Positions 5,515-9,986 of a DNA stretch of 9,986 nucleotides are shown in pieces (the first letter of the stretch is position 1; each line of letters opens with the position of its first letter). The stretch is from Halieaceae bacterium UBA6060. Its GTDB lineage: Bacteria; Pseudomonadota; Gammaproteobacteria; Pseudomonadales; Halieaceae. The notes under the pieces were generated by a model. The model had not been told where the DNA came from. It saw only the letters and a program-made list of their open reading frames with translations, and searched no databases. The DNA is taken from contig DIYG01000101.1 in NCBI GenBank assembly GCA_002428935.1, forward strand, positions 4,824 through 14,809, given 5' to 3'. The position numbers and the translations under genes are program-made.

Positions 5515-6816
5515 GTGAACGACACCGATCCGGTTTCCCACCCCGACAACCCTTACCGTTCCACGTCCGCCAGTTGGTATGCGTTGGTCCTGCTAACCGT
5601 TGTCTACAGCTTCAACTTCATCGACCGCCAGCTCCTCGCCATTCTCCAGGAGGCCATCAAGACCGAGCTGAGCCTTTCCGACAGTCAACTCGGCCTCCTC
5701 ACGGGTTTCGCCTTCGCCATTTTTTACGTGACCGCGGGGATTCCCATCGCCCGCTGGGCGGACCGAGGCAATCGACGGGATATCGTCGCCCTGTCTCTGA
5801 CCATTTGGAGTGGCATGACAGCCTTGAGCGGCTTCGTGCAGAACTATTTCCAGCTCCTCATGGCTCGGATCGGTGTGGGTGTTGGCGAGGCCGGTGGCAG
5901 CCCGCCGTCTCACTCGATTATTTCCGACATTTTCCCTCCCACCCGCCGGGCGACGGCCATCGGCTTCTATTCCATGGGAGTAAACATCGGCATCCTCTTC
6001 GGCTTTCTCGCCGGGGGTTGGCTCAATGAATTCTTCGGCTGGCGGGTGGCCTTCATGGTGGTGGGCATCCCGGGCATCTGCCTGGCAATCCTGCTGCGTT
6101 TTACCCTCGCCGAACCCATCCGCGGCCTCCATGACGGCGAGAGCACAAATACAGACGCCGTGTCCTTTGGCGAAGTGCTGCGCCTGCTGTGGTCGCGACG
6201 AACGTTTATCCACATGGCCCTGGGTGCCGGTCTCAACGCTTTCTGTGGCTATGGTGTCGCCAACTGGACCGCGTCTTTCATGATCCGCAGCTATCAGATG
6301 CCCACAGGCGAACTCGGAACCTGGCTAGCCGCCATCATCGGAGTCGGTGGTGCCATCAGCGTTTTTGCCGGTGGCATGCTCGCCGATCGTCTGGCGCCCC
6401 GTGACAAGCGTTGGTACGCCTGGGTCCCCTGCATTGCCGGCTTTGTCGCCGTGCCCTTCATGGCGGCGGTCTATCTCGTGGATGGCCCCTACCTGGCGTT
6501 GATCATGGCGATCATCCCGGGTCTCCTGTTCCAAACCTATCTCGGCAATACCATCGCCACGACCCACGCCATCGTCAGCCCACGGATGCGCGCAACGGCC
6601 TCGGCCATCCTGTTCCTGATTCTCAACATTATCGGACTCGGAGCGGGCCCCTGGACCGTGGGCTTTGTCAGCGATCTCCTGGCACCCACCCTGGGTGCGG
6701 AATCCCTGCGGTATTCCATGCTCTATGTACTGCCGCCCGTGATGATCTGGTCCGCCACCCACTACTGGTTTGCGGCGAAGACCATCCGTGAAGATATGGC
6801 CGCTGCACCGCGCTGA
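5515..6816 (+). CDS. MFS permease, spinster-like
   Basis: A 433-residue major facilitator superfamily protein with about 12 hydrophobic segments, standard for the family, located in the inner membrane. FNFIDRQLLAIL (33-44) is typical of the spinster-like subfamily in helix 1. GIPIARWADRGNRR (75-88) is the motif A loop between helices 2 and 3. ARIGVGVGEAGGSPPSHSII (117-136) covers the conserved helix 4-5 stretch with GEAG. A second-half motif A-like loop, GGMLADRLAPRDKR, lies near 285-300. Bacterial members are often placed near aromatic or fatty-acid catabolism genes, but the substrate cannot be deduced here. The start is GTG 5515 with AGGA (5501-5504) 10 nt upstream; no other in-frame start fits better. 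It stands alone after a 229-bp intergenic region. Confidence 0.92.
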   Translation: MNDTDPVSHPDNPYRSTSASWYALVLLTVVYSFNFIDRQLLAILQEAIKTELSLSDSQLGLLTGFAFAIFYVTAGIPIARWADRGNRRDIVALSLTIWSGMTALSGFVQNYFQLLMARIGVGVGEAGGSPPSHSIISDIFPPTRRATAIGFYSMGVNIGILFGFLAGGWLNEFFGWRVAFMVVGIPGICLAILLRFTLAEPIRGLHDGESTNTDAVSFGEVLRLLWSRRTFIHMALGAGLNAFCGYGVANWTASFMIRSYQMPTGELGTWLAAIIGVGGAISVFAGGMLADRLAPRDKRWYAWVPCIAGFVAVPFMAAVYLVDGPYLALIMAIIPGLLFQTYLGNTIATTHAIVSPRMRATASAILFLILNIIGLGAGPWTVGFVSDLLAPTLGAESLRYSMLYVLPPVMIWSATHYWFAAKTIREDMAAAPR

Positions 6817-6869
6817 ACTCCGTAGCATCCAGCGCGTATTGGGCCCGCTTCGAGGAGCGCGGCGGGCAG

Positions 6870-7424
6870 ATGCTGCGCTTCGATACGCGGGTTTATCTAC
6901 AGCCCTGTGATCGGCCCCGGGGGCGAGATCGGGCCATAGGCTGCATCGTGGGGAAAAACCCCGGTTCCGCCACCCCTGCATGCATTACTGGCGACCTTCA
7001 GCCGATCATTCTCCAGGGTGATCGTTTTCTACCGACGGTGCGCGCGATAGTGCGAAAAGCCTATGAAGCCGCCGCGCAGGCACCGCCCGCGGGCGCCTAC
7101 GTGCAGATCCTCAATCTCTTCTATCTCTGCAATCGCAACCTGGCCCAGGCAAAGCGTGGGTTCGCTGAGCTAGAAATGCCACCGCTGTGTACCACGGAGC
7201 GCAAACGCTTTCCCTGGCAGTGGTTCGCCTGGGGAGGTCCAGACCCCATGCTGGACCCCCTCAAAGACCGCTATCTGGGTCGACGGGCCAAAGAGGCATT
7301 TTTTCTTTCTGGTGCCAGCAAGCGGGTTCATATCGGCAAGCCCGGGCCTGGCGATCACGCCCGGCACACACAGGGAATGCGCCATGAACCTGTGGTTCGA
7401 TATCTATCCAAGCAAATAGCTTAA
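6870..7424 (+). CDS. DUF1643-like hypothetical protein
   Basis: A 184-residue soluble protein. The segment AIGCIVGKNPGSA (22-34), then VQILNLFYLCNRN (78-90) and WQWFAWGG (116-123), resembles the DUF1643 pattern (a Asn-Pro loop, an NLF strand and a small Trp-Gly strand), whose function is unknown. The match is by eye and is the main uncertainty. The C-terminal part is basic and rich in His and Gly (KRVHIGKPGPGDHARH). GAGGAG at 6852-6857 is 12 nt from ATG 6870, which is long. The frame is open back to 6792, and a CTG at 6813 overlaps the MFS stop; the extra stretch WARFEERGGQ could be genuine protein, so the start is uncertain. It is 53 nt after the MFS gene on the same strand and converges with the DUF1826 gene, 32 nt apart. 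Confidence 0.6.
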   Translation: MLRFDTRVYLQPCDRPRGRDRAIGCIVGKNPGSATPACITGDLQPIILQGDRFLPTVRAIVRKAYEAAAQAPPAGAYVQILNLFYLCNRNLAQAKRGFAELEMPPLCTTERKRFPWQWFAWGGPDPMLDPLKDRYLGRRAKEAFFLSGASKRVHIGKPGPGDHARHTQGMRHEPVVRYLSKQIA

Positions 7425-7471
7425 GCGGCGCTATATCCGGCTTGAAAGCTACAGACTCAGCTATCCAAGCA
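7404..7471. repeat. 11-bp direct repeat at the tails of two convergent genes
   Basis: CTATCCAAGCA occurs at 7404-7414, inside the last codons of the DUF1643-like gene, and again at 7461-7471, inside the last codons of the DUF1826 gene on the opposite strand. The copies are 57 bp apart. This may be chance or the trace of a short duplication. Confidence 0.5.
7421..7446. terminator. Weak bidirectional hairpin between convergent genes
   Basis: TTAAGCGG and CCGGCTTGAA can pair with single-base bulges around an 8-nt loop (CGCTATAT), placed between the two convergent stop codons. There is no clear U run on either side; the minus-strand flank reads GCTATTT. It is the only candidate terminator here, and a poor one. 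Confidence 0.25.
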
Positions 7472-8122
7472 GACCAGAACCCGAACCTGGCCAGAGTTGG
7501 CGACCGGTGGCGAGCGATGAACGAGCCCATGGTCCGTATTGCCGGGATAGGCACTGCCTTTCAGTATGCCCACCCAAAAGGTTTGCAGCTGCGAAGGCGC
7601 ACCAAATCGTAAGATTTCTTCATTGGGTGCACCGGCGTACTGAGCGTCACGGTCAACTTGCGTGTTGGTCAGCCATTCGGTGCCGGGCCCGCGATAGGTA
7701 CACAAGAGCCGCAAGTGTGTCCGATCGGCGTGAAAGCGTCGGCATCCGTCCTGATCCGTGGTCTCAAGGCGCAAGGTAACTTTTCGCCCCCTCGCCAGAG
7801 GGAAATACAGTCGGGCCAGCCGCTGAAGATCCGCTCTCCAAGCCGCGAACTCCTCCGCCGGTAAACCGCAGCCGCCAAGTAACCCTGCAAGGTCTTCGGC
7901 AAAAGTCTCCAGGGACGTTACGCACCGTACATCGGGCAAATGACGGGCATGGAGTAGCGAGAGCTCCCGACTAAGCTCCTGCATCGGTGATCGTTGCCAA
8001 ACGCAGAGGTTTACCTCCGGCTCAAGAATTCTCTTAAGTTCCGAAGGCTCCGTAGAGGTGACATGAGCTGCTTCATCCGAGGTATGGTCAGATGACGCCT
8101 GGCGCGCCGCGGTGAGACTCAT
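7457..8122 (-). CDS. DUF1826 family protein, probably Zur-regulated
   Basis: A 221-residue soluble protein that I recognise as DUF1826. The hallmark stretch runs about 127-151: CRRFHADRTHLRLL followed by CTYRGPGTEWL. Later come WVGILKGSAYPG (183-194) and GLVHRSPP (199-206). His131-X-Asp133 and His202 form an HxD...H pattern like the metal triad of Fe(II) oxygenases, with Arg203 and Arg214 close behind; no such activity is established to my knowledge. DUF1826 genes are, from recollection, seen near zinc-homeostasis genes such as COG0523 GTPases, and here the gene diverges from a zinc-independent dksA2. ATG 8122 has only a weak ribosome-binding site (AGGGAA, about 11 nt away). A minus-strand promoter overlapping the Zur-like box would leave a leader of about 150 nt. 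Confidence 0.8.
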   Translation of the reverse strand: MSLTAARQASSDHTSDEAAHVTSTEPSELKRILEPEVNLCVWQRSPMQELSRELSLLHARHLPDVRCVTSLETFAEDLAGLLGGCGLPAEEFAAWRADLQRLARLYFPLARGRKVTLRLETTDQDGCRRFHADRTHLRLLCTYRGPGTEWLTNTQVDRDAQYAGAPNEEILRFGAPSQLQTFWVGILKGSAYPGNTDHGLVHRSPPVANSGQVRVLVCLDS

Positions 8123-8227
8123 AGGAAGCTGGTTTCCCTGACAAGTTGCTTAACAACAGAACGCTTACCGCAGCCTCGCAAAAGCAGGTCTCCGAATCCA
8201 GGAAGCCATCGCTAAGCCAGGATTGGG

Positions 8228-8268
8228 GCGATCTGTCGATGCAGACGACAGCGTCCGTTGCGATCTGT
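8228..8268. repeat. 9-bp direct repeat GCGATCTGT with hairpin between copies
   Basis: GCGATCTGT occurs at 8228-8236 and 8260-8268, offset by 32 bp, about three helical turns. The second copy abuts the Zur-like operator. Between them CTGTCG/CGACAG (8233-8238 and 8246-8251) forms a perfect 6-bp stem with a 7-nt loop. This would fall in the leader of the DUF1826 transcript or upstream of the dksA2 promoter. Confidence 0.5.
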
Positions 8269-8285
8269 AAATGTTATGTTATATC
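8258..8285 (+). promoter_or_regulatory. Candidate dksA2 promoter
   Basis: TTGCGA (8258-8263) and TATATC (8280-8285), 16 bp apart, each match the sigma-70 consensus at 4 of 6 positions. Start would be near 8292, giving a leader of about 90 nt before the TTG at 8383. The -10 lies wholly within the Zur-like operator, so repression by occlusion is expected. Confidence 0.4.
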
Positions 8286-8290
8286 GTAAC
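8268..8290. promoter_or_regulatory. Zur-like operator in the DUF1826/dksA2 divergent region
   Basis: Compared with the gammaproteobacterial Zur consensus as I remember it (a 23-bp palindrome with half-site GAAATGTTATA), 16 of 22 specified positions match. The left half contains a perfect AAATGTTAT (8269-8277). The right half (TATATCGTAAC) is degenerate, with four differences. The local A+T content is far above that of the flanks. It overlaps candidate -10 elements for both directions and sits directly upstream of a zinc-independent dksA2, a known Zur target type, which strengthens the call. Confidence 0.72.
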
Positions 8291-8306
8291 TCGAATAGAT
8301 TTTCGA
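8278..8306 (-). promoter_or_regulatory. Candidate DUF1826 promoter
   Basis: On the minus strand TCGAAA (8306-8301, 4/6) and TATAAC (8283-8278, 5/6) are 17 bp apart. The -10 lies inside the Zur-like operator and overlaps the dksA2 -10, so one operator could shut both promoters. Transcription would start near 8271, about 150 nt before the DUF1826 ATG. Confidence 0.42.
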
Positions 8307-8382
8307 CACCGGTCGTTCCTCGGCAGGGCGTTCTTTGGATAGTTTCGCGGCGAGGGCGAACGTTAGAGGTAAGGGACACATC

Positions 8383-8871
8383 TTGAAGGAAAGCAAAGTA
8401 TCCACCAACGCGCGAACTCAAAAAGGAGCCCTGACCAAAGGGGGCCGGGAATTTGGGCTCGGAGTCTTCGGCGTCACTCCCTACAAGCGGAAGAAAAACG
8501 AAGAGTACATGAGCGACGCCCAGCTGGAGCATTTTCAGACGATTCTCCAGCGCTGGAAGGACTTACTCATGGAAGAAGTAGATCGTACGATCGATCACCT
8601 GCGAGACGACTCCATTAGTTTTCCTGATGCAAACGATCGTGCCTCTCTAGAAACTGATTTCAGTCTTGAGCTAAAGACTCGCGACCGGGAGCGTAAGCTG
8701 GTCCGGAAAATCAATGCGGCCCTGGAGCGCATTTCCCAGGGCAGCTACGGTTACTGCGAGAAAACCGGAGAAGAAATCGGGCTTGCTCGCCTGGAGGCCC
8801 GGCCCATCGCCACCATGAGTGTGGAAGCCCAGGAACGATACGAAAAGGCAGAGCGTCATTTTGGAGACTAG
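8383..8871 (+). CDS. dksA2: Zinc-independent DksA paralogue (DksA2)
   Basis: A 162-residue DksA-family transcription factor, which enters the RNA polymerase secondary channel and works with ppGpp in the stringent response. The body from EEYMSDAQLEHF (41-51) aligns well with E. coli DksA, including the coiled-coil tip PDANDRA (Asp82, Asp85, Ala87, matching D71, D74, A76). The four zinc cysteines are reduced to one: Cys125-X2-Thr128-X17-Ser146-X2-Ala149. This C-T-S-A pattern is that reported for Pseudomonas aeruginosa DksA2, which needs no zinc and is Zur-repressed. The start is TTG 8383, with AAGGGA (8371-8376) 6 nt upstream; starting at the internal ATG 8509 would drop the region FGVTPYKRKKNEEY, which matches the DksA N-terminus. 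The N-terminal part is about 10 residues longer than in E. coli and basic. Confidence 0.92.
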   Translation: MKESKVSTNARTQKGALTKGGREFGLGVFGVTPYKRKKNEEYMSDAQLEHFQTILQRWKDLLMEEVDRTIDHLRDDSISFPDANDRASLETDFSLELKTRDRERKLVRKINAALERISQGSYGYCEKTGEEIGLARLEARPIATMSVEAQERYEKAERHFGD

Positions 8872-8980
8872 TCAGTCCTAAAACAGGGCTGCTGACCCTG
8901 GCCGGCGGCAACCTTTCCTATGCACAAACCTCTACCTGGAATCCCGCTCGCTTCGTAGTCAGTTAAAGGAGTAGCCCCTG

Positions 8981-9006
8981 AGTCGCACTGATCTGTGACT
9001 ATTTTT
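8981..9006 (+). terminator. Candidate intrinsic terminator after dksA2
   Basis: AGTCGCA (8981-8987), loop CTGATC, TGTGACT (8994-9000) forms a 7-bp stem with one G-U pair, followed at once by ATTTTT (9001-9006). It lies about 110 nt beyond the dksA2 stop and would separate that gene from the membrane-protein gene. A smaller stem, CAGGG/CCCTG (8884-8888 and 8896-8900), nearer the stop has no U run. Confidence 0.5.
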
Positions 9007-9032
9007 CCCCGAGTGGAGTAACGTGTCGAATC

Positions 9033-9083
9033 ATGGAACACGTTTCTTCCACCGCAAGCGATGAGCGCGAGGCCAGGTCATGA
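9033..9083 (+). CDS. Possible 16-codon leader ORF overlapping the next start
   Basis: ATG 9033 opens a 16-residue reading frame (MEHVSSTASDEREARS) whose TGA at 9081-9083 overlaps the ATG of the downstream gene as ATGA. GGAG (9014-9017) lies about 15 nt upstream, farther than ideal. It could couple translation of the membrane protein, or be chance. No function is known. Confidence 0.25.
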   Translation: MEHVSSTASDEREARS

Positions 9084-9986
9084 CCCAGCGCGATGACACA
9101 GGGGTCGCCTCGCCCTCTGCGGCTTTAACCGCCGGTGACAAACAGCGGCGCCTGGCGTTTTGGGCCCTGATGCTCTTGAGCATCGCAGTGCTGAGCTTTA
9201 GCTGGACCCGAACCCTCGACAACCTCACCCTCGGACATCTCGATGAAGCAATGCTGGGCACGGGCGCCATCTACGCCACGGCACGGTCCATCAATGCCCT
9301 GGTTTCCGTGCTCCAGGGCACGGAGATCGATGTGGTCTTCGTCTCTTTCACCGTGGGCGAGATGCTCGATCCCATCAACGACCTCATCGAACGCTTCTCG
9401 GGGCTCCTGCTCATTGCCCTGGGCTCCCTGGCTCTACAACAACTACTGGTGCTCATCGCTTCCCATCCGCTGGCAAATCTGGCCCTCACGGGCATCGCCG
9501 CCTTAACTCTCCTGGGTTGGTTTCGGGGCGGACCTCACCTGCGAGTCTTGCTTGTGCGGATTCTTCTTTTCACCTTTGCGTTACGCCTCGTGCTGCCCAT
9601 CATCGTTCTGACAACGAACTGGGTGGATCGCACCTTTCTTCTTGCAGCAGACGAAGAGCGCATCGCCCAGGTGCAGCAGTTTCAGGGCCAGTTGGAGAAG
9701 GTGGGAAAACAGGTGGGGATCAACGCCCAGGAAAGCGAAGAAGCCGGCCAGCTACGCAGCACCCTTACGGATATCGATGCATCTCGCCTGGATGCGGAAG
9801 CGCGAATCGCGGTTCTTGAAGACGATTTGAACAAAGCGCGGAGCCGTCTTGCGGACCTCCCCAGACCTCCGCTCTGGAAGCCCTGGGAGTCCGACACCCC
9901 GGAGGTTTTGGCGCTCCGAGGCGAGATCGATGTCATCGAAGGTCAACTGGGGTTACGACGAGACGTGGCACAACAACTCGGCGAGG
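9080..9986 (+). CDS. Membrane protein with C-terminal coiled coil, 3' end beyond window
   Basis: An open frame of 302 codons running off the right edge, from ATG 9080 with GCGAGG (9067-9072) 7 nt upstream. The first 24 residues are polar. Hydrophobic segments lie at about 26-42, 108-126, 131-147 and 157-178, so an inner-membrane protein with about four spans is likely. Residues 44-107 hold a soluble, probably periplasmic stretch including GEMLDPINDLIERFS (93-107). After the last span, residues about 192-260 and 274-302 are rich in Glu, Gln, Arg and Leu with heptad-like spacing, suggesting a long coiled coil (for example AEARIAVLEDDLNKARSRLA), split by a Pro/Trp-rich link PRPPLWKPW (261-269). 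I do not recognise the family. It looks like the start of a new transcription unit after the terminator at 8981-9006. Confidence 0.8.
   Translation, partial: MTQRDDTGVASPSAALTAGDKQRRLAFWALMLLSIAVLSFSWTRTLDNLTLGHLDEAMLGTGAIYATARSINALVSVLQGTEIDVVFVSFTVGEMLDPINDLIERFSGLLLIALGSLALQQLLVLIASHPLANLALTGIAALTLLGWFRGGPHLRVLLVRILLFTFALRLVLPIIVLTTNWVDRTFLLAADEERIAQVQQFQGQLEKVGKQVGINAQESEEAGQLRSTLTDIDASRLDAEARIAVLEDDLNKARSRLADLPRPPLWKPWESDTPEVLALRGEIDVIEGQLGLRRDVAQQLGE

Noticed and set aside
5593..6981. Antisense open frames opposite the MFS gene
   Set aside because: Charged, low-complexity translations opposite a full-length 12-span permease; shadows.
8864..8900. GACTAGTC palindrome and CAGGG/CCCTG stem after the dksA2 stop as terminator
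   Set aside because: No U run follows; the hairpin at 8981-9006 with ATTTTT is a better candidate.

Overview
The window (about 60% G+C by eye) looks like chromosomal DNA from an aerobic gammaproteobacterium, possibly marine. The reasons are a dksA2-type gene beside a Zur-like operator of the gammaproteobacterial kind, a Nu-class-like glutathione S-transferase, a spinster-type MFS permease and an assimilatory APS reductase. The class is moderately secure and anything finer is a guess. No rRNA, tRNA, CRISPR array, IS element or phage gene was recognised. Genes are tightly packed, with no gap above about 260 bp.

Layout. Positions 1-87 hold a GGACT pentanucleotide repeat and a hairpin that can serve as terminator for the leftward unit. 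Leftward genes: enoyl-CoA hydratase/isomerase (724-1434) and a RimJ/RimL-type GNAT acetyltransferase (88-675). Rightward from a shared 124-bp intergenic region: a DUF1993 protein (1559-2080) and a GST (2108-2854). Next come a small exported four-cysteine protein with an apparently leaderless start (2993-3265) and a compact cluster of CysH-type APS reductase (3380-4075), GalE-like SDR (4095-5006) and YkgJ-like cysteine-cluster protein (5028-5285). A 229-bp intergenic region with several inverted repeats precedes an MFS permease (5515-6816), which is followed by a DUF1643-like protein (6870-7424).

The right part is the most informative. A DUF1826 protein (leftward, 7457-8122) and a zinc-finger-less DksA paralogue (rightward, 8383-8871, TTG start) diverge from a 260-bp region. 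A Zur-like operator at 8268-8290 overlaps candidate -10 elements for both directions. This matches the known logic of zinc-starvation genes: when zinc is scarce Zur lets go, and a zinc-independent DksA replaces or supplements the zinc-finger protein. DUF1826 conserves an HxD...H pattern and may be a second effector of the same response. A terminator candidate follows dksA2, and the window ends inside a membrane/coiled-coil protein gene of unknown function (9080 to edge).

The best leads are the Zur-controlled divergon with its possibly metal-binding DUF1826 protein, the APS reductase/SDR/YkgJ cluster, and the hairpin that occludes the ykgJ-like ribosome-binding site exactly at the preceding stop codon.
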